37,585 nucleotides of DNA, taken from assembly GCA_029258725.1 (NCBI GenBank), contig JAPDKE010000050.1, positions 1 to 37,585 of the forward strand, written 5' to 3'. Each line of letters begins with the position of its first letter. Within the stretch, counting starts at the first letter, position 1. The notes beneath the pieces are model-generated. The model had not been told where the DNA came from, made no database searches, and saw only the letters and a list, made by a program, of their open reading frames with translations. Position numbers and translations under genes: made by a program. This document shows, one piece after another, positions 7,153 through 19,143 of this stretch. The stretch comes from a bacterium. GTDB lineage: Bacteria; Hydrothermota; UBA3072; JAPDKE01.

Positions 7153-8536
7153 CCTCTACCTCCTTCCTGAAGCGCTCGTAATACTTATCAAGATATTCCT
7201 CCCTTATTCTCTTCAACTCGGACCTGGGAAGCATGGTTAGAAGTTTCCATCCAAGGTCAAGGGTTTCCTCAACCGAGCGGTCCTCATACTCTCCCTGGGA
7301 GATATACTCCCTCTCAAAACGCTCGGCAAACTCAACATAGAGTTTGTCCATCTCTGAAAGTGCAGCCTCTCCAAGAATCATTGCAAGTTCCTGCGCCTCC
7401 TTACCCCTTGCATACGCCGCATATAACTGGTTGTAAAGGTCAGCATGGTCCTCCCTCGTCTTCCCCTTACCTATACCCTTGTCCTTGAGCCTTGAAAGGG
7501 AGGGAAGAACGTCTATGGGAGGTGATACCTTCTTCCTGTGGAGTTGCCTTGAAAAGATTATCTGCCCCTCGGTTATGTATCCAGTGAGGTCAGGAATGGG
7601 ATGGGTCTTGTCGTCCTCGGGCATGGTCAAAACCGGAAGAAGCGTTATGGAACCCTTCTTCCCCTTTATCCTTCCTGCACGCTCGTATATGCTTGCAAGG
7701 TCGGTGTAAAGGTATCCGGGATAGCCCCTTCTTCCAGGAACTTCTTTCCTTGCTGCTGATATCTCCCTCAACGCCTCACAGTAGTTGGTCATGTCCGTGA
7801 GAATAACGAGAACATGTATGTCCTTATCAAACGCAAGATACTCTGCTGCAGTCAATGCAGCACGCGGGGTTGCAATTCTCTCTATTGCAGGGTCATCTGC
7901 AAGATTCAAAAACATCACAACCCTTTCCAGTGCACCCGTTCTTGTGAAGTCCTGAATGAAGAACTCAGCCTCCTCATAGGTTATCCCCATCGCACCGAAG
8001 ACAACCGCAAACTTTTCCTCCTTCCCCAGGACCTTTGCCTGTCTTGCAACCTGTGCAGCAAGACGGTTGTGGGGAAGTCCTGAACCTGAGAAGAAGGGAA
8101 GTTTCTGCCCCCTCACCATCGGATTGAGACCATCTATTGCCGATATTCCGGTCTGGATGAACTCGTTGGGATATTCCCTTGCATAGGGATTTATGGGTGC
8201 ACCATTTATGTTCCTTTTAACCTCGGGTATTATCGGAGGTCCACCATCCTTCGGTCTTCCAAGACCATCAAATATCCTTCCCAGAATATCCATGGAGAGG
8301 GGAATCTCAATTCCCTTTGCGAGAAATCTCACCTTTGTCTGCCCCAGGTCTATCCCCTGGGTTCCCTCAAACACCTGGACAAGCGCCTTGTCAAAGTGGA
8401 CCTCAAGAACCTGTCCCCTTCTCACCTCACCCGATGGGAGTTCTATCTCAACCAGTTCCCCATACTTTGCTCCCTCAACCCCCTCAACCAGCATGAGGGG
8501 ACCGGATATATCTCCTATGCTCCTATACTCTTTCAT
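7136..8536 (-). CDS. atpB: V/A-type ATP synthase subunit B
   Basis: 466 residues, normal length. The regulatory, non-catalytic nucleotide-site subunit that alternates with subunit A in the hexamer. Seen: an N-terminal beta-barrel (residues 1-75), then [20 protein letters not shown] and [18 protein letters not shown], where the canonical P-loop Gly-Lys-Thr is replaced by SGSGLPHN as expected for B subunits. The conserved VVFGAMGIT and [14 protein letters not shown] follow. It starts with ATG 8536 inside the 3' end of subunit A (14-base overlap), implying coupled synthesis of A and B in equal amounts. Confidence 0.97.
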   Translation of the reverse strand: MKEYRSIGDISGPLMLVEGVEGAKYGELVEIELPSGEVRRGQVLEVHFDKALVQVFEGTQGIDLGQTKVRFLAKGIEIPLSMDILGRIFDGLGRPKDGGPPIIPEVKRNINGAPINPYAREYPNEFIQTGISAIDGLNPMVRGQKLPFFSGSGLPHNRLAAQVARQAKVLGKEEKFAVVFGAMGITYEEAEFFIQDFTRTGALERVVMFLNLADDPAIERIATPRAALTAAEYLAFDKDIHVLVILTDMTNYCEALREISAARKEVPGRRGYPGYLYTDLASIYERAGRIKGKKGSITLLPVLTMPEDDKTHPIPDLTGYITEGQIIFSRQLHRKKVSPPIDVLPSLSRLKDKGIGKGKTREDHADLYNQLYAAYARGKEAQELAMILGEAALSEMDKLYVEFAERFEREYISQGEYEDRSVEETLDLGWKLLTMLPRSELKRIREEYLDKYYERFRKEVEGGSSG

Positions 8537-10295
8537 GAACTCCCTCCATTTTCTCCTTTAACTGAAGGTCAATCTCACGCTCTATCTCCTCTATTTCCTT
8601 CTCTATTCTGTCCTCGGGAACATACTTCATCCTTCCTATCCTCTCAAGCACCGGAAGCCCGTAGAGTTCCTTAACCGTAACTCCTCTCTCTATTGCACGC
8701 TTTGCGGTCTCATAAAATTTCAGAATCGTGCGGAGCATGAGATACTGCTTCTTTATGGATGTATAGGTATCAACCTCATGGAAGGCATTCTGGTGCAGGA
8801 AGTCCTCCCTTATCATCCTTGCAGCAAGCAGAATTAACTGGTCGCGCTGGGAGAGCGCATCCACTCCGACCAGCCTCACTATCTCCTCCAGTTCCGCCTC
8901 CTCCTCAAGCAGTTTCATTGCGTCGGATGACAGGTCCATGAAGTCAGGGGAAACGTTTTTCTTCACCCATTCCTTTATGTTCCCGGTATAGAGAGAATAG
9001 GAGGTGAGCCAGTTTATTGCAGGGAAGTGCCTTGCATAGGCAAGTCGTGCCTCAAGGCTCCAGAAGACCTTGACAACCCTTAAGGTTGCCTGAACAACCG
9101 GGTCTGAGAGGTCTCCACCGGGAGGGGAAACCGCCCCAACAACCGTGAGTGCCCCTTCCCTTTCAGGAGAACCCAGGCACTTCACCCTCCCTGCACGCTC
9201 ATAGAAGGACGCAACCCTTGCTGCGAGATATGCAGGATAACCTTCCTCTCCGGGCATCTCCTCAAGCCTTCCCGATATCTCCCTCATCGCCTCCGCCCAC
9301 CGGGAGGTTGAGTCAGCCATGAGTGCAACCGTATATCCCATGTCCCGGTAATATTCTGCAATGGTTATTCCGGTGTAAACAGAGGCTTCCCTTGCAGCAA
9401 CGGGCATGTTTGAGGTATTTGCTATGAGGACCGTCCTCTTCATCAGGGGCTGACCGCTCTTTGGGTCCTTCAGTTCCGGAAACTCTATGAGAACATCCGT
9501 CATCTCATTGCCTCTCTCACCGCAGCCTATGTAAACTATTATGTCCGCATCCGACCACTTTGCCAGCTGGTGCTGGGTCACGGTCTTTCCTGAACCGAAG
9601 GGACCTGGAATACACGCCGTTCCTCCCTTTGAGACCGGGAAGAACGTATCTATAACCCTCTGACCGGTGTACATCGGAATCTCAGGTGGAAGTTTTTCCC
9701 GGTAAGGTCTCGGTATTCTCACAGGCCAGCGCTGCATGAGTTTTATCCCTTTTTCCCCATCCTTTGTTCTCACAACCGCAACCGTGTCCTCAACCGTAAA
9801 TTCTCCCTCCTTTATATCAACCACTTCCCCCTCAATCCCCGGAGGAACCATTATCCTGTGTTCTATCAAAACTGTTTCCTGAACCTTACCTATTATATCC
9901 CCGGGCTTTACCTCATCTCCGGGCTTTTTAACCGGGACAAACCCCCACTTTTTCTCCCTTGAAAGTCCGGGAAGGTGGAGACCACGGGTTATGAAGTCCC
10001 CCGCCTTTTCCCTCAAAACATCAAGAGGTCTCTGGATTCCATCAAAAATGGATTCCATCAATCCGGGACCGAGTTCCACAGAAAGGGGTGAACCCGTGGG
10101 AAATACCGGGTCTCCAACTCCAAGCCCTCCTGTCTCCTCATAAACCTGTATGGATGCCCTGTCTCCCCTTAACTCTATCACCTCTCCCATGAGTCTTTCC
10201 TCACCCACGTAAACCACATCGTACATCCTCACCCCTTCCATACCCTCGGCAACTACAAGTGGTCCTGATACCCTTATTATTCTTCCTTCCTTCAT
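8523..10295 (-). CDS. atpA: V/A-type ATP synthase catalytic subunit A
   Basis: 590 residues. Domains: N-terminal beta-barrel (1-75), the A-specific non-homologous insertion (about 110-190), and the nucleotide-binding domain with Walker A GPFGSGKT (231-238). Downstream lie [11 protein letters not shown] (catalytic Glu in GERGNE), a [19 protein letters not shown] signature, and a helical C-terminal domain. It hydrolyses or makes ATP at the A/B interface in the cytoplasmic head. The A-subunit insertion separates it from F-type beta subunits. It starts ATG 10295, overlapping the stop of subunit F by 4 bases. Confidence 0.97.
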   Translation of the reverse strand: MKEGRIIRVSGPLVVAEGMEGVRMYDVVYVGEERLMGEVIELRGDRASIQVYEETGGLGVGDPVFPTGSPLSVELGPGLMESIFDGIQRPLDVLREKAGDFITRGLHLPGLSREKKWGFVPVKKPGDEVKPGDIIGKVQETVLIEHRIMVPPGIEGEVVDIKEGEFTVEDTVAVVRTKDGEKGIKLMQRWPVRIPRPYREKLPPEIPMYTGQRVIDTFFPVSKGGTACIPGPFGSGKTVTQHQLAKWSDADIIVYIGCGERGNEMTDVLIEFPELKDPKSGQPLMKRTVLIANTSNMPVAAREASVYTGITIAEYYRDMGYTVALMADSTSRWAEAMREISGRLEEMPGEEGYPAYLAARVASFYERAGRVKCLGSPEREGALTVVGAVSPPGGDLSDPVVQATLRVVKVFWSLEARLAYARHFPAINWLTSYSLYTGNIKEWVKKNVSPDFMDLSSDAMKLLEEEAELEEIVRLVGVDALSQRDQLILLAARMIREDFLHQNAFHEVDTYTSIKKQYLMLRTILKFYETAKRAIERGVTVKELYGLPVLERIGRMKYVPEDRIEKEIEEIEREIDLQLKEKMEGVHERV

Positions 10296-10606
10296 TCCTC
10301 TCCTCCCAGGGTTATTCCTGCTGCCTTTTTCATTATCTCCTTAAGGAGTTCAATCCCTATCCCCTTTGACCCGGTAACCCCTGGAAGGGGAACCAGGGCG
10401 GGATAGGGTCTTTCCCTGTATTCCTCTATCAAATCCTTTATTCTTGAATGCAGTTCCTCAGAGTAAAACACAATTCCATAATCCCTTGAGAGAACATCCC
10501 GCATGATGGAAGGAGCATCCTTCATCTCCTCAACAGGATAGACATCCGCCCCTATCGCCTTCATTGGATAGACCATGTCCTTTTCACCAACAAACGCTAT
10601 CTTCAT
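10292..10606 (-). CDS. atpF: V/A-type ATP synthase subunit F
   Basis: 104 residues with the small Rossmann-like pattern of subunit [21 protein letters not shown] at the N-terminus, [10 protein letters not shown] in the middle, [16 protein letters not shown] near the C-terminus. It binds subunit D on the central stalk and tunes ATP hydrolysis. It lies in the conserved order E-C-F-A-B-D and overlaps subunit C and subunit A by 4 bases each. Confidence 0.93.
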   Translation of the reverse strand: MKIAFVGEKDMVYPMKAIGADVYPVEEMKDAPSIMRDVLSRDYGIVFYSEELHSRIKDLIEEYRERPYPALVPLPGVTGSKGIGIELLKEIMKKAAGITLGGEE

Positions 10607-11601
10607 ACCGCTATCCTCTCCCTTATTACCTCCTGAGGAACCCTGTTTATCTTTCCTGAAAGGACTATCCTCAGGTTCTTTATCTCCTGCTCCTTTTTTC
10701 CCCAGTAACTGACAAGGACCTCGGGGCCCATGTAGTGATACCGGGTGATGGAAAGGTATCTTAAAAGAAACTCCTCCATGAGCCTTTCAAATCGCAGGAA
10801 AGAGTTCTCCCTTTTGAGATAGGAGTAGCCATCCTCAACAACCTCACGATAGGGGAAGCGTGAGATAAAATGCAGGAAAGAGTCCATTCCCGCATCACAC
10901 GCAGCCATGAATTCCTTTTCCGGGAGAAATCCTCCAGGCATGTAAACCCACCTCATCTTCTCCCTCTCATCCCTCACATCCAGCCTGAGGACAGTTCTTA
11001 TGTTCACCAGGTCGGCAACGCACCTCCAGTAGTTTCTCATGAACGGAAACTCAAGGGAGGTGAGATATTCAAACATGCAGCGGTCAACAGCATGGTCAAG
11101 CATGTCCATGCGGTATTTTTCATAGTAGGCAACCACCCCGCGCTCCACCGCAACCTGAAGATGAGAAGGAAGTTTGTCGTATCTTTCATCCTGGAATATC
11201 CTTTCCATCTCCGCAGGTGGTATGTTTCCGAAGGGGGTCAAAAGATGGGATAGATTCATTTCCTTTATCTTCGCCTTGAGCATTATCCTTAAATTGTGGT
11301 AGTCAAAAGGGGTCCTGAGATAGACAAGATATTCAGGGTCAACCATGAGACGCTCAAGCAACCCGTGCACCCTTTCCCTTTCTCTTACAAGCATCCTTTC
11401 GTATTCATGAGGGGATGAGAGTTCGGGAAGATAGGCAGAGTAATCGGAATCTGCAAGGGTGCGGAGTGCATCATCCGGGGTCTCTGCCTCTATAAGCCTC
11501 TCCCACCTTGACCGGTCCAGGAGCCTCTGCTCAAGGCTCCTTATAACCCCCATTGCGTATGCGTATCTTTCGTCTTCAATGAGTCTTTCAGGATATATCA
11601 T
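10603..11601 (-). CDS. atpC: V/A-type ATP synthase subunit C (d-like rotor cap)
   Basis: 332 residues, all-helical, normal length for subunit C (V-ATPase d homologue), the funnel that joins the D/F shaft to the K ring. Recognisable from YAYAMGVIRSLEQRLL, YLRTPFDYHNLRIMLKAK (a conserved family motif) and PEVLVSYWGKKEQEIKNLRI near the C-terminus. ATG 11601 lies within the end of subunit E (14-base overlap), and the stop overlaps the subunit F start. Confidence 0.93.
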   Translation of the reverse strand: MIYPERLIEDERYAYAMGVIRSLEQRLLDRSRWERLIEAETPDDALRTLADSDYSAYLPELSSPHEYERMLVRERERVHGLLERLMVDPEYLVYLRTPFDYHNLRIMLKAKIKEMNLSHLLTPFGNIPPAEMERIFQDERYDKLPSHLQVAVERGVVAYYEKYRMDMLDHAVDRCMFEYLTSLEFPFMRNYWRCVADLVNIRTVLRLDVRDEREKMRWVYMPGGFLPEKEFMAACDAGMDSFLHFISRFPYREVVEDGYSYLKRENSFLRFERLMEEFLLRYLSITRYHYMGPEVLVSYWGKKEQEIKNLRIVLSGKINRVPQEVIRERIAV

Positions 11602-12166
11602 GGAAAAGTATCTTCACCACCTCTGCTTCTGTCTTTTCTCTGAGTTCCCTCAGGATTGCGTCGGTGGAAAGGTTCACATCCACGCGCTCTCCCACAAGTA
11701 TGAGTCCTCCTTCTATCTTTTCCGTGTATTCCTCCGCCGGGAACTTTAATCCCTTCTCCCGGTTGAGTTCAACCCCAATTCCCTTGAGCCTCTTTTTATC
11801 ATCCAGGGCTATCATTATCTTTTCGGTTCCGGTTATGAAGTTCTTCATTATCAGGCTTTTGTAGAAACTCCTGTATTCCTTCTTCGGAAGTTTCTTCAAC
11901 TCCTCCACCACCCTCTTATAAACCCTGTCTATTATCTCGCGCTTCTTTGCAAGTATATCCTTCTTTATCTGCAGTCTCTCTGCACTCAGGATTCTCTCCC
12001 TTTCCGCCTCCGCAAGTTTCTTTATCCTTTCCTTCTCTGTGCGCTCAAGCCTTTTAAGTTCCTCCTTCCCGCGCCCTTTTATCTCCTCCGCGCGCTCCTT
12101 GGCCTTTTTCAGGATTTCCTCTCTCTTCTTTTTTGCCTCATCAAGAATTTTTTTACTTACCTTCAT
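11588..12166 (-). CDS. atpE: V/A-type ATP synthase subunit E (peripheral stalk)
   Basis: The frame is open from 12241, but the first residues there are read out of subunit K. ATG 12166, 2 bases beyond the K stop codon, is the sensible start (192 residues). Residues 1-85 are a charged coiled coil (KERAEEIKGRGKEELKRLER). The C-terminal half has the mixed alpha/beta head of subunit E, ending IEGGLILVGERVDVNLSTDAILRELR compressed into a typical GGxxLxxxxxxxxxNTLxxRL-like motif. It pairs with the G/H-like subunit as the stator that holds the A3B3 head. The Shine-Dalgarno is weak (GTAAAGAG), so translation probably depends on coupling to subunit K. Confidence 0.9.
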   Translation of the reverse strand: MKVSKKILDEAKKKREEILKKAKERAEEIKGRGKEELKRLERTEKERIKKLAEAERERILSAERLQIKKDILAKKREIIDRVYKRVVEELKKLPKKEYRSFYKSLIMKNFITGTEKIMIALDDKKRLKGIGVELNREKGLKFPAEEYTEKIEGGLILVGERVDVNLSTDAILRELREKTEAEVVKILFHDIS

Positions 12167-12170
12167 CTCT

Positions 12171-14582
<2,412 letters not shown>

Positions 14583-14592
<10 letters not shown>

Positions 14593-14903
14593 ATCTCCTT
14601 CAGTTTTTTCATCACAAACTCAACCGCCTCCTCAACCCTATCCCTTGTCTTTCTCTCTATCTCCTTCTTTTTCTTTTCCGCCTCCTCTCTCATCCTTTCC
14701 CTCTCCTCCTCTGCCTCCCTTCTTGCACGCTCCATTTCCTTCTCCTCAAGTGCCTTCATCTTTTCCATGAGTTTTTCCTTCTCCTTTTCAACCCCCTCCT
14801 CCGCCTCCTCAATTATCTTCCCTGCCTCAACCTCTGCCTGCTCAATTATTTTCTTCGCCTTCTCCTCTGCCTCTTTTATCTTTTTTATGAGTTCAACCTC
14901 CAT
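14583..14903 (-). CDS. V/A-type ATP synthase subunit G/H-like (peripheral stalk coiled coil)
   Basis: A 106-residue, almost entirely charged coiled coil (IKEAEEKAKKIIEQAEVEAG, then EEERERMREEAEKKKKEIER) ending in a small amphipathic helix FVMKKLKEIWE. This is the look of the AhaH/NtpF stator subunit, which dimerises with subunit E. Start ATG 14903 follows AAAGGAGG by 7 bases; an in-frame ATG at 14921 lies inside that ribosome site and is rejected. It overlaps the 3' end of glgA by 11 bases and precedes subunit I, the usual place for this subunit. Confidence 0.85.
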
Positions 14904-16242
14904 TCCATACCTCCTTTGCATCCCGGTAAAGTTTCAGGTATTCCTCTGCTGACTTTTTCCATGAAAAATCAGAGAGCATGCAGTTTTTTCTCATCTCGTA
15001 GAATTTTTCCTTCCTGTATATCTCAACGGCATTTTTTACACAGGATAGAAGTGCCTCGGGGGTGTATTCCTCAAAGAGAAATCCCCTTTCAGGGGTTATC
15101 GTATCTGCAAGCCCTCCTGTCTTTCTTCCTACGGGTATGGTGCCGTATCTCATTGCTATGAGCTGTCCGAGACCACAGGGTTCAAATCTTGAGGGCATGA
15201 GGAAGTAGTCGCATCCAGCGTATATTCTTCTTGAAAACCGGGCATCAAATGCGATTTTTACATAAAGTCTTCCCTTAAATCTTTGCTCAAGTCTCTTGAG
15301 TTCCTTTTCGTATTTTTCCTCTCCTGTTCCCAGGACTATGAGGTTTATTCCCATGTTTACAAGCCTTGAAATTGCGGGAATAAGGATATCAAGACCCTTC
15401 TGCTCAACGAGCCTTGAGATGAAACCAAAGAGGGGTCCTTCGTGTAAAATTCCTGTCTCCTCCATGAGTTTTTTCCTGCATTCCTCCTTTCCCTCTGGCT
15501 TTTCAACCGAATAGTTTGCAGGAATGTGCTCATCCTTTTCAGGATTCCATACCTCGTAGTCTATTCCGTTGAGTATTCCTCTGAGGTCCTTCCCCCTCTT
15601 CTTGAGTTCCTCATGCAGTCCTGCCCCGAATTCAGGGGTTGTTATTTCCCTTGCATAGGTTGGACTTACGGTATTGAGGAGGGTGGATGCAAGGATGCCG
15701 GTGCGCATGAGGTTTATATTTCCATCAACCAGATAGGAGGAGTAGTTTTCTTCCGGTATTCCCGTTTTTTTCATGTCCTCCTTGGGAAAGATTCCCTGGT
15801 ATGCAAGGTTGTGGATGGTGAAGACAGATGGGGTGTCTTTAACATAGAGGGGAAGGAATGCGGTGTGCCAGTCGTGGAAGTGGTAAACATCGCATCCACC
15901 GAGTTTTTTCACGTAATTGCAGGCTGCCCTGACAAAGAAGGAAAATCTTAAAAGTTCATCTCCTCCGTAAACTTCCTTTCTCGGGAACAGTTCTCCATCG
16001 TCAAGGAAGTAATGTTTTACTCCATTCTCTTTCCTCATGCGGATTTTCACCTTTTTCATGTCTCCCAGGAGGGGGACTTCTATCTCGTCCACCTGGGGTG
16101 CCTCAACTGTATAAACGGGAAGGAAGACCCATACCTCCTCCCCCATGGAGGCGAGTGATTTAGAAAGGGAGCTTACAACATCTGCAAGCCCCCCGACCTT
16201 TGCATAAGGGTATAATTCAACTGCAAGAAATGCTATTCTCAT
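14893..16242 (-). CDS. glgA: Glycogen synthase (ADP-glucose type, GT5)
   Basis: A 449-residue GT5 glycosyltransferase that extends alpha-1,4-glucan from ADP-glucose. The N-terminus MRIAFLAVELYPYAKVGGLA contains the KVGGL nucleotide-sugar motif (Lys15). VYHFHDWHTAF and FTIHNLAYQGIFP are typical GlgA blocks. The C-terminal Rossmann domain carries FISRLVEQKGLD and SRFEPCGLGQLIAMRYGTIP with the catalytic Glu. It is slightly shorter than the usual 470-490 residues. The frame is open upstream to 16419, but the conserved start and the promoter place translation at ATG 16242. No Shine-Dalgarno precedes it. It leads the ATPase gene cluster, an unusual partner. Confidence 0.94.
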   Translation of the reverse strand: MRIAFLAVELYPYAKVGGLADVVSSLSKSLASMGEEVWVFLPVYTVEAPQVDEIEVPLLGDMKKVKIRMRKENGVKHYFLDDGELFPRKEVYGGDELLRFSFFVRAACNYVKKLGGCDVYHFHDWHTAFLPLYVKDTPSVFTIHNLAYQGIFPKEDMKKTGIPEENYSSYLVDGNINLMRTGILASTLLNTVSPTYAREITTPEFGAGLHEELKKRGKDLRGILNGIDYEVWNPEKDEHIPANYSVEKPEGKEECRKKLMEETGILHEGPLFGFISRLVEQKGLDILIPAISRLVNMGINLIVLGTGEEKYEKELKRLEQRFKGRLYVKIAFDARFSRRIYAGCDYFLMPSRFEPCGLGQLIAMRYGTIPVGRKTGGLADTITPERGFLFEEYTPEALLSCVKNAVEIYRKEKFYEMRKNCMLSDFSWKKSAEEYLKLYRDAKEVWNGG

Positions 16243-16252
16243 GGATGGTGGG

Positions 16253-16281
16253 ATTATATAGAAAAAGAGAGGAAAGGTCAA
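16253..16281 (-). promoter_or_regulatory. Promoter for glgA and the ATPase operon (near-leaderless)
   Basis: On the minus strand TTGACC (16281-16276), a 17-base spacer, and a consensus TATAAT (16258-16253). The ATG at 16242 comes only 10 bases after the -10, so the expected leader is about 0-5 bases. The intervening CCCACCATCC has no Shine-Dalgarno. The -35 begins 7 bases after the stop codon of the upstream gene. Confidence 0.7.
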
Positions 16282-16288
16282 GGTTGAA

Positions 16289-16883
16289 TTATTTTCCCAG
16301 ATACCAGTAAAAGCACACAGCGGCGAGGGGACCGGTGAAAGCAGGTCTTCCCCAGCAGAGATACTCCTTGCGATATACCCAGCCAATGATAAATGAACCT
16401 CCCCGGTTTCCAGATTCATCGTGGAATTTTATCGTTGCCTGGCAGGTAAAATCTCTACCTGTATATTGTCCTGCAGAGAGGAAATCCTCGTAGGTATAGC
16501 GTGAATAAATGCTTCCGAGATTTAAAGAAATCTTATCCCCTATCTGGAGATTTCCCTTTATTCCATAACCATATCCCAGTAAAGCATGGTAAAAAACCGG
16601 TCCGGATGTAAGGGTTATATAAGGATACTCCCACAGTTCCTTTCTTACATCAAAGGAAACATAGGGAATACCGAGTGAAATCCCTGCCTCCCATCCATTA
16701 CCAAGCCCCCTTCTTGCAAAAATGATGGAATTTTCAAAATATGGTGTTCCCTCACCTTCTCCTCCCATGCTTCCTCCCACCCCAATTCCCACAATTTTCT
16801 CTCCCGGCTCCAGCACCCTGGCAGCGCAAAAAGGCAGCACACATCCCTGAAAAAAAAAGAAAGAGAAAAGAAAACTTTTTCAC
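16289..16883 (-). CDS. Secreted beta-barrel-like protein, frameshifted at a homopolymer
   Basis: A GTG at 16883 with AAGGAGGGTGATT upstream begins a signal peptide (VKKFSFLFLFF). The mature part (RVLEPGEKIVGIGVGGSMGG onward to 16289; strands such as WEAGISLGIPYVSF, LLGYGYGIKGNLQIG, GGSFIIGWVY) lies in another frame. The two are separated by nine A on the plus strand (16850-16858). With eight bases the frames join as a normal signal peptide ending near PFCAA; with nine, translation from 16883 stops at 16752 after 43 codons. Without the shift the mature frame would need the GTG at 16840 and would lack a signal. Family unknown; an outer-membrane or surface protein is likely from composition. It is last in the radical SAM-pur-GGDEF unit. 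Confidence 0.6.
16850..16858. repeat. Mononucleotide tract (A9 on plus, T9 in the mRNA sense)
   Basis: Nine identical bases inside the signal-peptide coding region of the 16289-16883 gene. They sit exactly between two frames that would join if one base were lost. Tracts this long are prone to replication and RNA-polymerase slippage. Confidence 0.85.
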
Positions 16884-16915
16884 AATCACCCTCCTTAACA
16901 TATACCTTCTCATTT

Positions 16916-18442
16916 TCAATACCTCACCCTGTTTCTTCCCTCTTCCTTTGCACGGTAGAGGGCGGTGTCTGCCTTCTTTATAACCTCCTCCCTTCCCATA
17001 CCAGCCCCGGGGAAATGGGAAACACCAAGACTCACAGTAACCTTTATCCTTCCACCACCCCACTCAAATGGATGCTCCTCTACCCTCGCCCTTATAACCT
17101 CAGCAACCCTGACAGCATCCTTGAGGGAGGCACCTGCAAGAACACAGGCTATCTCCTCCCCTCCATACCTGGCAACAACATCAGTTTTCCTCACACAGCC
17201 TTTAATCACCTTTGATATCTCCTTCAAGACCTCGTCCCCTGCCTGATGCCCGTAGGTGTCGTTTATACGCTTGAAATGGTCTATGTCTATCATTATGAGA
17301 GAAAACTCCTCACCCTTTCTAACGAGTTTCTCAAGATACTCCTGAAAATACCTGTGATTGAAGAGACCCGTCAACCCATCCCTTATTGCCCTTTCCTTCT
17401 CCTTCTCATAAAGAAAAGACTTCTCAATCGCAGTTCCCGCAATCTCGGAAAGAAAGGAAAGAATAGTGAGGTCCTTCTCACCAAACTCCCTCCTTGATAA
17501 TACTATAATTCCACCATTTTTTACAGGAAAAGGTGCAAAAAGCAGGGATACACCGGATGCCACAATCCCCGGGAAAATCTCACTCTCCCTTTTGACATTG
17601 TTATCCCTTACAGGTATCCCGTGCTCAAGGGCAATGGTCGCAAAACATGGACTCTCCTCCACCCTCATCTGCTCATCCCCAAATACCTCAATGAATCCGT
17701 TTCTTAAAATGAATATAAACACCGAACTTCCCGGGAATAATTCATGTGCAGTTAATTCAAGTTTCTCAATCACATCGGGAAACTCAATCTCACCCCCAAC
17801 CTCCTTTGCAAGCTCCTGGAGCAACCTGAATTGAAATGCCTCTATCATGTATGCGTCTATGTGCCGGTACAGGGATATAAGAGTTGCAAGGAACCCCGAA
17901 AATGCCTCAAGTTTTTCCTTCTCCCTCTGGGAAAAGTAAAACGCCTCAGGAGAATCCACAACAAGAATACCTGCAAGTTCATCACCTATGAGCACCGGAA
18001 CCGCACACAGGGACCTCACCTTCCCTTTTTCCTCGTAATACCCCAGGGAAAAAACATCCTCATAGAACTCATCCACGACAAGGGTTTTCCTCTCCTTCCT
18101 CACCCAGTCAAGAGGTCCACCGGGAGAGAGAACTTCTTTGAGCTTCACCTGACTCACACTTCCCCTTAATCTGAAACCGTCTTTTTCTTTAAGATAAAAC
18201 GCGGCTGTCCCCGGCTTCAAAACACCATGAACTATCTCAACAACCTCCTGGACTGTTTTGAGAAAGTGCCTCGCAAAGAAAAAAGAACCCTTTATCTTCC
18301 TCACATCCGCAACCCCGTAAAGGGCGGAGATTGGGAGGGAAAGATAGGAGGAAAACTCCCGCTCTATTTTCTTCCTTTTCCTCCTCTCAAAAACATAAAG
18401 CGCAAGCGCACCAAGAGTGAGCACTATGAGAAAATACATCAT
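16916..18442 (-). CDS. Diguanylate cyclase with GAF-like sensor domains (GGDEF)
   Basis: 508 residues. One N-terminal membrane helix (residues 3-18), then two GAF-like regions (about 50-195 and 205-340), then a GGDEF domain (350-508). The active-site loop is RYGGEEI (425-431), a functional GGEEF variant. The inhibitory site RxxD is present (RKTD, 418-421), five residues before GGEE. The core also shows IRDGLTGLFNHRYF and MIDIDHFKRINDTYGH. It should make cyclic di-GMP from two GTP, controlled by an unknown GAF ligand and by product inhibition. It starts ATG ATG at 18442, overlapping the purQ stop by 4 bases. The coupling to purine (GTP precursor) genes is notable. Confidence 0.93.
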   Translation of the reverse strand: MMYFLIVLTLGALALYVFERRKRKKIEREFSSYLSLPISALYGVADVRKIKGSFFFARHFLKTVQEVVEIVHGVLKPGTAAFYLKEKDGFRLRGSVSQVKLKEVLSPGGPLDWVRKERKTLVVDEFYEDVFSLGYYEEKGKVRSLCAVPVLIGDELAGILVVDSPEAFYFSQREKEKLEAFSGFLATLISLYRHIDAYMIEAFQFRLLQELAKEVGGEIEFPDVIEKLELTAHELFPGSSVFIFILRNGFIEVFGDEQMRVEESPCFATIALEHGIPVRDNNVKRESEIFPGIVASGVSLLFAPFPVKNGGIIVLSRREFGEKDLTILSFLSEIAGTAIEKSFLYEKEKERAIRDGLTGLFNHRYFQEYLEKLVRKGEEFSLIMIDIDHFKRINDTYGHQAGDEVLKEISKVIKGCVRKTDVVARYGGEEIACVLAGASLKDAVRVAEVIRARVEEHPFEWGGGRIKVTVSLGVSHFPGAGMGREEVIKKADTALYRAKEEGRNRVRY

Positions 18443-19143
18443 GAAAAGAACCTCACGGCATTCTCAAAAACCTTAATCCCCTCTCCCCCACGCTCGGTGT
18501 GATGGAAAAATATGTTTCTCTCTGGATGGGGCATGAGTCCAAGAACCCTTCCTGTTGTATCAACAAGCCCTGCAATATCATCCACGGAACCATTCGGATT
18601 TTCCTTATAAACAAGCGCAACATGTTTCCCATCCCAGAGTCTTCTCCTTACATTCTCATCCCTCACCGATAACCTTCCCTCTGCATGCGCTATGGGAACC
18701 CTTAAGGTTTCAATTCCTCTAAGAAATGGTGTTTCCTCATTCACAACCTCAAGTTCAACCCACCTGTCAATAAACCTTCCCTGGCGGTTAAATCCCAGGG
18801 TTATTGCCCTCTCCTCCCATCCCGGTATGAGACCGGAACGGACAAGAATCTGGAATCCATTGCATATACCGAGAACAAGCCCTCCCTTTTCTATAAAGTT
18901 CCGGACCTCATCGTAAAGGAACTTTCTTATCTCAAATGAAAAAACAGTCCCCGCCCCGAGATAATCCCCATACGTGAATCCACCGGGAAATACAAGTATC
19001 TGATAATCGCGCAAAATTGAAGGATTTTCCCTCAACCTGAATATGTGAACGTCCCTCACCTCCGCCCCTGCAAGTTTGAATGCAAAACCGGTTTCCATAT
19101 CACAGTTGGTCCCGGGTCCCCTCACCATGCATACCTTCACCAT
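18439..19143 (-). CDS. purQ: Phosphoribosylformylglycinamidine synthase, glutaminase subunit PurQ
   Basis: 234 residues from ATG 19143 (AAGGAGGGG upstream; an earlier in-frame ATG at 19161 lies within purSL). A class I glutamine amidotransferase: VRGPGTNCDMET at the N-terminus, nucleophile Cys94 in GICNGFQIL, and the His206/Glu208 pair in MPHPERN. It supplies ammonia to PurL in step 4 of purine synthesis. Length matches the small PurQ form (about 225-235). It overlaps purSL by 7 bases and the cyclase gene by 4. Confidence 0.95.
   Translation of the reverse strand: MVKVCMVRGPGTNCDMETGFAFKLAGAEVRDVHIFRLRENPSILRDYQILVFPGGFTYGDYLGAGTVFSFEIRKFLYDEVRNFIEKGGLVLGICNGFQILVRSGLIPGWEERAITLGFNRQGRFIDRWVELEVVNEETPFLRGIETLRVPIAHAEGRLSVRDENVRRRLWDGKHVALVYKENPNGSVDDIAGLVDTTGRVLGLMPHPERNIFFHHTERGGEGIKVFENAVRFFS

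Noticed and set aside
16243-16419. N-terminal extension of GlgA to 16419
   Set aside because: The extension covers the upstream gene's end and the promoter; the conserved GlgA start is at 16242.
16752-16883. A 43-residue secreted peptide read from GTG 16883 as a gene in its own right
   Set aside because: After the signal peptide the translation becomes Gly/Arg/Asn-rich without pattern, while the other frame continues as a coherent strand-rich protein. The frameshift explanation is simpler.
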